From Augochlora pura (Eukaryota > Arthropoda > Insecta > Hymenoptera > Halictidae): DNA of 64,000 bases. Where the stretch lies: contig NC_135775.1 of the NCBI RefSeq assembly GCF_028453695.1, positions 7,146,046 through 7,210,045 of the forward strand. The letters are read 5' to 3'. Within the stretch, counting starts at the first letter, position 1; every line of letters starts with the position of its first letter. A program made the position numbers and the translations under genes. Under the pieces are notes generated by a model that saw only the letters and a list, made by a program, of their open reading frames with translations, was not told the origin of the DNA and did no database searches. Shown piece by piece: positions 13,750 to 25,402 of the stretch.

Positions 13750-14494
13750 TTCTTCCGCGCACATGCACTTCCGTTTACCTCGGTTTCGCCACGTAAACGC
13801 CGGGGGAACGCAAATTCGATGATCGGACGCAGTTATCGACTCTATTAAAGGGGACCCGGGGCGTTCCGGCGAACACCTTCTCCGCGGTGAAATGTCGGTC
13901 GTTACAGATCAGGTGGATCGTAGCAGGATGGGCGCGCCTTTTGTTCGCCGCTGTGCAAACAGCAAGAAGCGGATAAGATCCGAGGAGCTACGGCAGGTGT
14001 TCCGCGAGTTTCATTAGACCGCCTTTCCCTGGGCACGACCGGGTGAAATCATTCGGTCGCCGACTGACGATACGGCGACGTTTCCCCTCCGGCGTCCCGT
14101 CGCGACGCAAAACGCTGCTTCCGGCGGCTCTTATATCTTGGCTCGACGCGTTTCCGTCGTTGGCTGCCGTCCCAGCCCAGTCGCTGCCACGTTCTTCTTA
14201 GGCGATCCCTTAAACCTTGGTTTTTAATTCGGCCGGCCATCAGAAGCACGGCTCTCCTTTTATTCTGCTGCAATTAACTGTCGCGACCGAGATTTTTCGA
14301 ACTTCCAGACGGTAGTTGAAAACTCGACTACCATCAGAAACGAGGTAATCAGTTTTACTTTATTCTCCGTCCGGCATCGGAGCAGGCAAAAATCTTTTCC
14401 CGCGGTAGATAATAATTAAATACCGAGCAATTATCCTGTCCTCGCGACGATTAAATATTAAATGCAAAAATGTCATAAAGAACGTCGAGGATGG

Positions 14495-14513
14495 TGACGT
14501 CATTCTGACGTTA
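14495..14513. promoter_or_regulatory. Pair of CRE-like sites
   Basis: A full palindromic TGACGTCA at 14495-14502 is followed by TGACGTTA at 14506-14513, one helical turn apart. CREB/ATF bZIP factors bind such sites. The flanks are AT-rich and include a TAATTATAA homeodomain-like stretch near 14547. Confidence 0.25.
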
Positions 14514-15258
14514 CATGCTAATGTAAAATATTTTAATGAGACGTCCTAATTATAAAGTCGCAATAACGAAGCGTGAAAAACGAGAGCCGCCGTCCAATGG
14601 TCGTGACGTGCTCGTGAAAGAGAAATTCCTGGAACGCGGCGCAAGAAAGAACAGTAGCGCATCGTACTACGTATCATTATCACCGGATCAACTCGGCAAT
14701 TAAGTTCCACGTGCGCGGAATTCAGTAGGCGGTCGACGCGTCGCCGTCGCGACGATTCGCGCGCGATTTCCAGCTCGAAGCGGATTTTAATCGGGCCGAC
14801 TCGCGGGATCGTCGCGCCTCCGGAATTGACAAAGCGGTTTCCCTTTTACAAATGGAGCCGCGGAGTCGGCCGCGCGCGGCCAGGTTGCAACCTGTTGCGC
14901 GCGTGCGGCTCGCGCGCTCGATTTTTCTAAATATTTCATCGGGCCGGAAAACGCGCGGTCTTGGCCGGGCGGAGGCGACGTGCGAGCAAGCGAGCGAGCG
15001 AGCGACCGACCGAGCAATAAACGGGTCCGTTTGGTCGGCGCGTGCCCGTCACTGGGGATAAAACACCTGTCCCCTCCCCCAAAGTTATAAACGTTTACAG
15101 CGCAACATAAACTTTAATTAATTCCCGATTAACGCAGTGTAGAGCTGAGACGCGAGGCCCCCCTCCCCTCTCCGCGGCGGCCCTCGAGGCGGCTTAACGA
15201 GCCGGAGACACAAATATGGCCGGGGATCAGGACCGTCCGAACCAAAAAACTGACCCGG

Positions 15259-15284
15259 TCTCTCTCTCTCTCTCTCTCTCTCTC
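15259..15284 (+). repeat. (TC)n microsatellite
   Basis: Thirteen TC units in a GC-rich block. The CCCCGTGCAAATTTCAG that follows makes an acceptor-like end, but no coding frame of note follows. Confidence 0.9.
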
Positions 15285-16544
15285 CCCGTGCAAATTTCAG
15301 CGATCGACAAAAAACTGTCGCGCCTTTGATGCGGCTCGTCCTGGCCGTGCGATCGAGCCGGACGATCGCTGCGCACCGTTCGGTCGCGGAATGCATAATT
15401 GCGTCGTTAAGGTACACGCTGCGCGCAGAAAAACCGGGGAAAAGAGTGTTAACGATCGCGAAACCCGCGCCGTCGCTTTCGCCGGCCGCAGACTCGGACT
15501 CCGACCTCCGGCACCCACGCCTCCGCCCGAGTCTTCATCATCTGCCGCGTTAAACGCCCTGCTTGTAAACGTAAAACACCGCGGCCCCTCTAATTGGAGA
15601 TTCATCGGAGTAATTGAGCAGCCCTTTACTGGCGAGATACGCCGAACGACCGACGAGCCACCTTTCCTGCCCGTTTATGGCGGAAGGAAAGCAACCGTCG
15701 ACGTCGACATCCCCCGGGTCTGCGATCCCCCGTGACTTCGAGCCACCTTGATGCCATCGAAACCGATAACGAACGGGAAAACAAAATTCACCGGCGTCGT
15801 TCTAAAAATTGATTCCGTGGACCAGAATTTCGCAGGTTCTAAATTAACTTATTCGCGCCTCGCTTAAAATACCGCTGTTGGAATGAATTTTGTAGTCCGA
15901 GCGAGGAATAGCAGCGCGCTGGATGGACAAAAATATATTCAAGAAGGATCAATTCGTATTTTCGGACCCGGTAATTCTCGCGTTAGGGGTACCAGCACTC
16001 TCATCCATTAACCCCTTCGGTAGTCTGTTCTCGGCTGCGGCAGTTGCAAATTCCTTGATATTAGTAGCTTCTTAGGAACCGAAAGAAATCTGTGACATGA
16101 TTCACCGATTTAATCTTACATCGATTTATTTTAAATAACATTATACTTAGTAGATTCTGCTGAATCAGTTAGCTGGGACCAGTGTACTCGTCGTAAATGA
16201 ATAGAAAATTTATTAAATTTGTAAAAATGTTAATAATAAGGACGCAAGTTTGTATGGACATTTTTCACCTATTTGACAAGTTTGTTCTCTATCATTCGGA
16301 ACACCCTCGGTTCTGAAGAATCGAAACTTTTATATCCGTAATTGTCATCATATTTTCTCGATTTTTATAACTGACTTTTTCCGAATTTTTCTCAAAACCC
16401 GAAAACGATATTATAAGTGTTTTCAACCCCTATCTCATACACGAAGTTCGATTACGGCCGTGAACCAGTCGCGCGAGGCCTCCGCGCCGAAAAAGCGCCG
16501 CGTGTTCCCATGAGATTAGCATTTTCCAGCGCGGTGTCGGCGCC

Positions 16545-16564
16545 GGGAGGGGAGGGGAGGGGGG
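16545..16564 (+). other. G-quadruplex-type tract
   Basis: GGGAGGGGAGGGGAGGGGGG has four G runs of three or more separated by single bases, the classical pattern for a very stable intramolecular G-quadruplex. It would be present in the hth pre-mRNA if that is transcribed through here. Confidence 0.6.
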
Positions 16565-16747
16565 CACGGGGGCTCCGAGGCAAATTGACATGCTCTAGAA
16601 ACGGTGTTTGCCCGCTGAAATCTCGATTATCTGGCGGCGTGGCGCTTCCAGGTAGCATCGACATGGTTTCTTCTCGTGCCCCCTTCTCCTATGCCTCCCG
16701 GTTTATTGGCACTGCGGCGCGCTGTTCGAGCTGCCGAGAGGGAAGAC

Positions 16748-16768
16748 GGAACGGAACGGAACGGAACG
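16748..16768 (+). repeat. (GGAAC)4 pentanucleotide array
   Basis: Four GGAAC units plus one base in a GC-rich block. Confidence 0.85.
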
Positions 16769-17090
16769 CATTGCCCACCCGACTATGTATCTTCGGATTA
16801 TAAGCTGTTGCAACCGGTATTTACTGCGGGGATACGAGCCGGCCTGATAAGGGATTGCGCAAGTTTAGCTCGGTAGCCGAGCCTCGACTAATCCAGCGGC
16901 GTATGTAAACGACCCACGTGGATGCTCGTCGACTCCGCGTCTTCTTCATCGCCGTGAAACTTTTCGGCGAGGCCTCTCCGACGTTAATCGACCCTAGCTG
17001 CGATCTACGATAATCGATCGAGCTGATAAATATGGAAAATCTTGACAGCCTCCACGGATTTAAGACGTTGGGAGTCGTGCCGATCACATA

Positions 17091-17354
17091 CTAACGACGC
17101 TAATTTCTGTCTATACAGCTTCCATAATTCATTTTTATTGCAATATATTGAAGAAACTGAATTTTATTAGAATGTTTAATTCACTACGATTAATTTTCTA
17201 GTTTCATTTTTATTAATCAAATTATGTAGATTTTGAATACGACAAGTATAATATATAACTGAGTATGATTAGATTTATTTTCTATTTCATTTGACAATCT
17301 TCTGCAATCTCTCATAGGCCCAAATAGATCCGAGCTCGGTCGTTCAAGTGTTAA
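17091..17354. mobile_element. Degraded family-1 MITE-like element
   Basis: The body shares AATTCATTTTTATTGCAATA, GAAGAAACTGAATTTTATTA and AGAATGTTTAATTCAC with the elements at 7486 and 19603. The right end reads AAGTGTTAA with intact TTAA. The left tip has decayed to CTAACGACGC. Its limits are approximate. Confidence 0.5.
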
Positions 17355-19060
17355 TGTGTCAATAGTCTCAATCAAAGTAATGATTTTGAAGGCTCAGAGG
17401 GCTTTATGTTCCAAAAGTCTTGAAAGCTTCAGAAGTATTGATGTTACTTGCGATGTTCGAGGTCAGAGATTGTCGAAAATCTTGACAGTTTGAAAATTGT
17501 CTCGATAAGCCTTGATAAGTCTTAACAAGTGTGACGATTCTCGTAAAACCTACAAAATGTTGAAAGTTTTACGCTTCAGAAGATCGTCTTACTGGCATTC
17601 CTCATCTGACTCATGCAATCTGGGGTATTACATCGCTTTCACGATACATATAAATCACATCAGCTTAGTTCTTTCAGATCTTGATTAACACAATAAATTT
17701 TCTAGTCGTTCCCAAAAATTATTAATACAATCTGCCTTTTGCTTAATCCATTACCAAAATTTCAAGGTGCTTGAAATTCGAATGAAGAATTTGAAGTGAC
17801 ACAGAGTTTCCACCGCATTGTTTTAATTCAGTTCAAACGTATATCCATCGACCCGATCAATTAAATATATATTTATTGGAGGCCGATCGTATTTTAATGG
17901 AGACGGTCAGGTGGAGGCAGGTTGTTGGATAAACAAGCAATTCCCGAGCCCGGGCCTCACTTATCTCACGGTGTTTAATATTTTATTGAGTCTGCCTACT
18001 TGCAGTATCATAATTCAATATTAGCCGGGGACGTTTATGGTCGCATCGTAACATAGTCTCGGGTGCCTTGTGCCCGCCGCCGCGCCAAACGACGGCCTTT
18101 CAGTTACCGTGCCGTGATCGGAAAGTGTCTCGACGAAATTATTCATTCCCGGTACGGTGTTTACCGGCAAATATCCGCGCAGGTGTATGCTCCCCGCTGC
18201 GATACACATTGCGATCGAAAGGTGACTGCCACCGATCGCTTCTTTAACCTGGGAATCGTCGGCGTTGCCCATTTTTAGATGCTTCAGAAATCTGCCTAAG
18301 TAGACCATTTGGATTTTAAAGTATTGAAAATATGCTTTATAAACTATTCCTGGACTAACCGGTTTGCGAACGAAAATTTACAAAAGCGTTAAGAAACATA
18401 TTCCATAGAGAGCTAGGTTATTCTAACTTAATTCTTTTTATTGAGAACCTTGAGGTTAATATATCAATTTGAGGTTAATATATTATTTTGACATTAGTTC
18501 AAAATATATAATGCTATATATATTCTCTATGTTGAGCAATATGATTCCTAAAGTTAATTAATAAATTATAAATTATTTCGAAGCTGTTTTCATACCTCGA
18601 ATAAGAGGTCAATATGAGAACACAATCTATTGGCTATACTTATATAGTACTGACGTATGTTTAAGAAAATGATATCCCTGCAACTATAGAAATAAATTGT
18701 GCAGTATGTCAATATTTGTCCTGAAAGGGTAAAATCATTCTACGACCACCGTGGAGGAAATTCCTCCGGGTTGCTTCGAAAATAGACGGAAGGGGTGGCG
18801 GCAGGAAAAGTCGCGGGGACCGAGCCTAATCGTATGCCGGGTTCGTGGGAGGAGAATAAAGAAAGCGAGACAACGGAACGGGTTGGCGAGTCGCGAGAGC
18901 GTAACTGGTATTCTCGGTTAAGTGGGAATGGGCGATGGTTCGTTAGGCAGAACAGTTTTTCAGGGTTCGCCCGAAGGAGTTTTTCGAGGCAGCTGCAGGG
19001 CGAGAAGGAGGCCGGCGTGAAGGGGTACCCTCCAGCACGCCGATCCTCCGGCTCCGGGCC

Positions 19061-19236
19061 TCTTCCTCTCTTGCTCTCTCTCTTTCCCTCTTTCTCTCTT
19101 TCTCTCTTTCACTCTTTCTCTCTTTCCCTCTTTCACTCTTTCTCTCTTTCCCTCTTTCTCTCTTTCTCTCTTTCTCTCTTTCTCTCTTTCATTATTTCTC
19201 TCTTTCTCTTTCTTCTTCTCTCTTTCGCTCTGGCTC
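19061..19236 (+). repeat. Long pyrimidine tract with an 8-bp TTTCTCTC period
   Basis: About 175 bases almost entirely C and T on the + strand, built of TTTCTCTC and TTTCCCTC octamers with a few interruptions (CATTATT near 19190). Such mirror-like purine/pyrimidine tracts can form triplex DNA. It explains the 242-codon low-complexity frame at 18795-19523. Confidence 0.95.
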
Positions 19237-19602
19237 TCCCGGTCTCCTCGGCTCTCTCGCTTTCCTGTTCCTCCGGCGTCGAGAGGGTCGACATATGGAC
19301 GCACACGAAGGACGCCTCCTCCGGTGCACGCGAAAAAGGCCTCGGGAGTCGTCTTCGAGATTCGCTTCCCTCGTTAAACCAACGAGAGAGACTTTGCATA
19401 CCGCACACCAAGCCTTCTTTCTCCTCTTTTTCTTGGACTTCTTCCTCGCGAGCTTCACGCTGCTGCTGCTGCCTCCTCCCGGTGTTCCCTTCCTCCTCCG
19501 ACGCGCTGGAATCCCGCGATTAACGAGAATCGAATCGCAGTTTCTCCAAACGGCCTGGAGAGGAAGATTGAGGAACACTTCGATAGAATCGGAAATGTAA
19601 TT

Positions 19603-19835
19603 TTAACACGTTCAGCGCCGCGTCAGTCAAGTATGGGTGACACTGATTTCTGAACAATTTTGAAAATTCATTTTTATCGTAATATAACTGAATTGACTAG
19701 AATGTTTCGGATTAGAAAGAGTTCTAATGCCGTTCCCTATGATAAATATTAATTTTCTAGTTTCTCTTTAATTAATTAAATTGCTTTAACTATGTGGGGT
19801 TTTTAGTGGCTGATTTTCGACGCTAGATGTGTTAA
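19603..19835. mobile_element. TTAA-ended MITE-like element (family 1)
   Basis: The left end TTAACACGTTCAGCGCCG pairs with the reverse complement of the right end, TTAACACATCTAGCGTCG, at 14 of 18 positions, with TTAA at both tips. The 233-base body shares GTGACACTGATTTCTGAAC, TTCATTTTTATCGTAATAT and TAGAATGTTT with the other family-1 members. It sits just after a GC-rich block and begins an AT-rich one. Confidence 0.65.
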
Positions 19836-22800
19836 TCGTCTCTATTTCAAAGGTCCTATTAATTAAATTGGAATTATTTTGATAACAGATATTTTGTTAG
19901 TTTCTTCCATAAGGGTTTAATTCTGACTCCATGTTATTAAAATTAAGTAAATTCTTTAATAAAACAAGAGATCCGTACCAACTGTGACCAATAGAATTGT
20001 TCGAATAGAATTTTCGTTACTCTATTATCTGAATCACCTATAATGATTCTGTGGTCCTACAGTGATTCCATATAACATGTCTACAATTTTTGCGTAATTG
20101 TCCTACCCTCCTTTTAAATATCCGTCGTACACTAAAGGATTTACAATCGATATATGTAAATAAATTCTAGCTTCTATTTTTCTGCGATAAGATACTGAAA
20201 ATTATTGATAATTTGTTTATGGATACCTGCGGGTGCGTATTGGCACTCGTCGCAGAATGCCCACATTAATTCTCAAGGAATGGTTCCCAAGTCGTTAACT
20301 TTGCATATCGGTGCGCTCATATGCACGGCAAGACGTATAACCAGGTGTTACGGTGACTTTATTAAAGGCTGCATAGTTGATATAATAATCATCTGTGGCT
20401 GATATAAATGCGAATCGGTATTGGTAGCGATAGCTCGTAAAGTTTTAAAAATGGATCAACCGTATCAGTTGAGTCGATCATTTCAAATTACGGTAGATTT
20501 TCACGGATTTATGGATAGACGTTATTAGTATTTATAATATACTATAAATGAAACGCGCAGTGAACTGGTTTGCTGTGATTCTTAACCTGTCCGATCTATC
20601 AGCTGGCCATTTATTAATTACAGCAATTTTCATAATATGTAGCTAATGGAGCCTGCAGTATATAAATTATGACGCACACGTGACTGTTGAAACGATGGAT
20701 ATAGATTCGTATGCACATTCTAAACAGTCCGTGCCTATTTAAAGGTATATCAACAATATGTACGTCCCATTCGTTTTTAATCGGTTCTATATCGCGGACG
20801 TCTGCTACCCGAACTTCGCAAAGCTGAATTAAGCTGAACCTATTTCGAAAAACCAATCGAACCGAATACATTATACTCCTTGAAAAAGAAACTCGTTCTA
20901 CCCCTGGTTCGTCATAAACGATGCCTCCTAATTAGGCCTAAAAAGGCGCATGTGGCTGAGATTCTCCTCCGCTCGCCTCGTTTACATATTTAACACCTCT
21001 AGATTTTATTTGACATTGATCGTCGGAAGCAGCGTTTACAGCAGATTTACGCGTCTCGTGATAAACCGTCGTCGCCGCAAAACAGCGGATTAACTACGGC
21101 AACGTACAAAAATCTCGCGGGATCTCTTGCGCATAAACGTTCGCAGCAATTTCACAGGTAATGACAAAGTTTACCGGAACGCTGCCGCACGCGGCGATTA
21201 TACGAGACGAAGACGCTCGTTAGGAGGGACGATTTCCAAAGCAAATCCGCGACGCCCAAAGAACACGTGGTCTGAAAGGAGCGTGGGCCTGCGATAGCCG
21301 CGATCGTATTCCGAAGAAAATAGGAAGCGGGAGCCGCGCGCTGCGACTCGGCCGCGTCACCGATTTGCATAGGCTAATGAATATGTTAAATCAATTTCGC
21401 GAAACGAGCGAAGCCCGGGCGTAAGTGGGCAATGGTCGCGCGCTCGCGGAACGAGCCGCGGAGGCCTGTTATTATTGTAATTGCCGCGCGTGTAAAACCG
21501 CGTGTGGAAAATGAGCCTAATGTGACGTGTGTGCGGGCGGCTGCCGAGGCTCGCGAGTAACCAGGCCCTGCTTTCAGCTCGCTCTCTGCCTTCCGCGATA
21601 ACCATCTCCGCACGATCGACCGTTCCCGCCTCGGATTCGGACGACGAATGAACTCTGTCAACTTTCGGAGACACGAGATTTCTCAGTTATTTTCTTCGTA
21701 CACTTGAAACGAGTGCGCCGCGGATCGGTGAATTTTTAATTTCCTCGAAGACTACATCGAAGTCGATTAAATTAATCCTGTGACTGCTGCGGGCGCTTTG
21801 AAAATTGCTTCTGTATATTTTATATTATTTGCGTTAATTGCAGAAAATAGAGGTCACCAGTTGTTTTGATTTGTTAACAGTTCCAAGAAGTTAAAATTAA
21901 TATGTCAAGGTTCTTAGCTTCTTCTTATATTTTCACTGTATTACATGATGTTTACTCGTTTTTGCCACAAAATGCATAACAACCGTAGCCTATTAATAAG
22001 TGAAGTAGAATTATGCAAATTTCTATTTTTATTTTAAAAAATTTAGTACTAAAGAGAAGTCTTTTTAAACAACGAAAAAAATTGATCAATACGAAAGAGA
22101 AAGAAATGCCACCGAGCCTTGTTAACTTATTCACGTTTGAAAATTTGGTATATGCCATAAGTGCAAGCGACCAGCAAATTTTATCAAAAATTGAAAGGAT
22201 TAATTCGGTGCAAAAACCGGCAAAAATTTTAAATTCTTCTAGGAAAAGGGTTGTCGCAAATAAATCTGCATGCATATCTTCGAGCAATTGAAGCGACTCG
22301 TCTCAATGTTCTCGCATCTGTGGCGAAGTCGCTTATCGGAAATGAATTTACATCGGCATGGTCGGGCTAACGATCGGCTCGATTCGGCGTAGAAAATGTG
22401 AAACACGCGTTCGCGGAGAGCGAAAGGTGGATTCGTCACAGCGCAGCCGTGTGTGTATCCGCGGGAAGTATCTGCGGAGCGTGATTCAGCGGGATCGATG
22501 GAACGCGGTTTGATCCGGCAGCGATGGCCGCACATTTATTAAATCGCCCACGGCGGGAGAGGAGAATCGTAAACGATTATTCGCCGCGGTTTACGAGACT
22601 TTCTAAGAAAAGGTACGGAGGGGGGCATTAGAAACCGTCTGGCCGAGTTTACGAGCCCTTTACGAACGATCCGCGTTGCGAAATAAGAGATCGTTCGCCG
22701 GCTGCTCCGCGGCGGACAGCTCGTTTCCGATGGGCCCGGTGATTGCGACGATCTTAGAGAGCCGGTATACACGGGGGCCCCGCGTCGTAACTATCGAGGC

Positions 22801-23454
22801 TTTCTTTTGTCGCGTTCTTATTACACCGCGCCGTGGAAAAACGTGGGTACACGATCCCCGCGAGAGAAAAGCGCGGCGTGAAATCATTAATCGAGTCCTC
22901 GAAATAGAATTTCCATCGGAGCGGAGATACTCTCGGCGCGGGATGGCCGGCGCGCAGCCGGCGGGCTGATGTACGTGTCGAAACCATTATGTCGGTCGAC
23001 CGCGTCATTATATCGTCATTAAACGCCGGTGCCGTCCTGATGCGTCTTTTCGGTAACGACCCGACTCGTTCCTGGCCGAAGGGAAAACCGCCTGTACGAA
23101 AGTCGCGAATCGCCGCGCACAGTCGATTAAGGTTAATGGGAAGAATTAAGGGAAACGGAGCTCGCCGGCGGATTTCGCGGGTGGCTCGGGGCGGTAAATT
23201 TATTTTAATATTCGAGCTTTCGCGTGCGCCCGCTTTGGCACCGCTTCCCGCTGCCTGATTGATGGGAAACGAACGTCCGCGATAATTGTTTCATCCCGAA
23301 ACGAACGCCGTTGCCTTACCGCTAGAATCCCGTGCGCGTTCCTCGATTCAAACCACCGGCACAAATCTTCCGCGTGAATCGACCAAAATCTTTCTGTTCT
23401 CTGAAACAATTAACCGTTTGAAAATCTAACTCGAATCTTCTATGATGAATCGTT

Positions 23455-23606
23455 CCGCGAAGCGCGTGTCTCGTCAGTCACGTATTTGTTCTTATAGTAA
23501 TATATTCGAACAAATTAAATTTTACTCGGATCTATAGAATACGAAAGAGTTAACATTCCTGCGAGCATGATTAATTTCTGTCATTTTTCGGCGCTCGGAG
23601 TATTAA
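23455..23606. mobile_element. Truncated family-1 MITE-like element
   Basis: It retains GTCAGTCACGTATTTGTTC, AGTAATATATTCGAA and AATACGAAAGAGTTAACATT, in the same order as the family-1 copies, and ends CGGCGCTCGGAGTATTAA. The body is about 80 bases shorter than the 19603 copy and the left tip is not recognisable. Confidence 0.4.
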
Positions 23607-25330
23607 CGTCTCGACTGTCGCGTCACCCATGCGTTAGCGAGGATGCTACTTGCTCAACGTTGAAAGTTGATCCGTACGTTATTGTATTTATTTTGGAATT
23701 TTAATTTAATTACGTAGGATTCTTAATTTTAAGAAACTGTTAATATAGTTACTACTCTCATAGATATCTCATCTTTTGTTTCAATATTTCATCCCATTGA
23801 CAGAATTTTTCTTAATTTTCTCACTCGAAGTGCATCACAAATTTCTATAACAAACATGCAATATATTTCGTGCTACAATAACGTTCGCTCTGGAGATGTT
23901 CACGAGACAGATGTTTGAGACTGTGCGAAGGAACGATTTTTGCAAAAAGTACGTGGGTAACAGAAGGATGATTCTACAAGCGTAACCCAGTGACCGACAG
24001 TGATCCGCAGTGGGAAAGGGGGAGAGAGAGTTCGCGCCAACGACAGCCGAGACGGAATTGTGGGACGCGTAGACGGTTGGGCGGATGCGTCGAGTAATGT
24101 ACTTCCGGTTATTGAGCGGCGTCTGAAGGCTGACGGGAATTTCGGTGTTCCGCTGTGCTCGCACAGCCTCCTCTCGCAGCTAGTCTCGCATCCAGCACCT
24201 GGACCCGCTTCGGACCTCTCGACGCCGGGGAACGCGTTGCCAGTGTTCTCGGCGCGGTCCTGATCAAACAGAGCCTCTGGGAAACATCTGTCTTTGACAG
24301 ATTTTCCATGGGGAGGGTATCGATAACGAGGACCGTTTAAACATTCATGCCGCAGTCATTAAGACGACTGAAATAAGTTTCGCGATGCGTGATAAACGGT
24401 TTCTTTTTATTGCTATTTGGACTTTAGACGCGAAACAAAATTTCATGTTTGTAGAAATCAATTTTTCGCTAGATTTATATGTAAAACAATTATTATTAGG
24501 TTACATGTTTTTATTAACTATTTTTCTGAAAGACAACAGATATTATATTATAATGATTGGGGGAGAGGAAAGTGTCGTTTGCAATGGTTTAAGGTGAAGA
24601 AGAAAATGTTGTAAACTCAAATACGTATATATACAGCTTCCTTGCTTGTTGAGGAATTAGCTGAACGAGAAACATGTTCAATGGACTGAGTTACTAATAC
24701 ACCACGTGACGATCACTTATTGATTGGTTAGTTCAAGAGAGGTCGCGATTAGACCAATTACATGTCTCCACAGAAAGCAACAGATACGCTAACTTGATTA
24801 CAAAAATTGACACGAAGCCTACGCAAGAGCTAAAATGACTTTTCTCCTTGCCAATTTAGCAAACACTAACCGTTCTAGACGATCACCGCTCAGAAGTTGC
24901 TTGAAGGTCCACTCGGGCAAGTGGGGGAACTGAATCAGCAGCAGACTCGGTCATTGATAATTCTCCGAGTCGCGTAAAAAATTCGGGATCAAACAAACCG
25001 AGCTCAGTCAGGCCACGGTTAAGGACGCGAGAACGCAGTTTCCGTTGGCGAACCGTGCGACGTACGCATTATGCAAAGAGCGTCGAATAATCTCGGAGAA
25101 ATTAATAACCTTATCGTACGTTCGGCGGTAACTGCACGCTATCGGGCCCATTTTCTACATAGAGCAATAACAATTCGGTTTGACGATCCGCCGTATAAAC
25201 GGAGCATAAAATTCGACGAGGAACTTTAATCTCGAGAAATTAAGAATACACGAGCGGCAGACGGTGCGCCGTTTGACAGATCCACTAAAGAGCGCCAATT
25301 AAAAAATCATCAAATTAATTGGTCCGCCGC

Positions 25331-25402
25331 GAAGAGAGAAAGAGCGAGAGAGAGAGAGAGAGAGAGAGACAGATAGCGAAGAGAGAAAAGAGAGAGAGAG
25401 AG
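25331..25402 (+). repeat. GA-rich microsatellite
   Basis: A compound GA array with a pure AG core at 25346-25369, interrupted by CAGATAGC and continuing to 25402. It lies in a GC-rich block with many CpGs. Confidence 0.9.

Larger units (their letters stand above)
7752..19060. other. Non-coding, mixed AT/GC blocks
   Basis: Apart from the arrays and elements listed separately, no gene is supported. About 17360-17580 holds loosely repeated TCTTGA/CTTGATAAG strings. About 18449-18484 has a short direct repeat of TTGAGGTTAATATAT. About 10571-10825 is open on both strands and is discussed as a finding. Confidence 0.55.

Noticed and set aside
16009..16060. Single TTAACCCCTTCGG tip resembling the 27859 and 49369 elements
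   Set aside because: No matching right end was found within a reasonable distance.
18795..19523. 242-codon plus-strand frame, the longest in the window
   Set aside because: Its middle is the CT octamer array (Ser/Leu/Phe low complexity), and the flanks have no recognisable protein signal.
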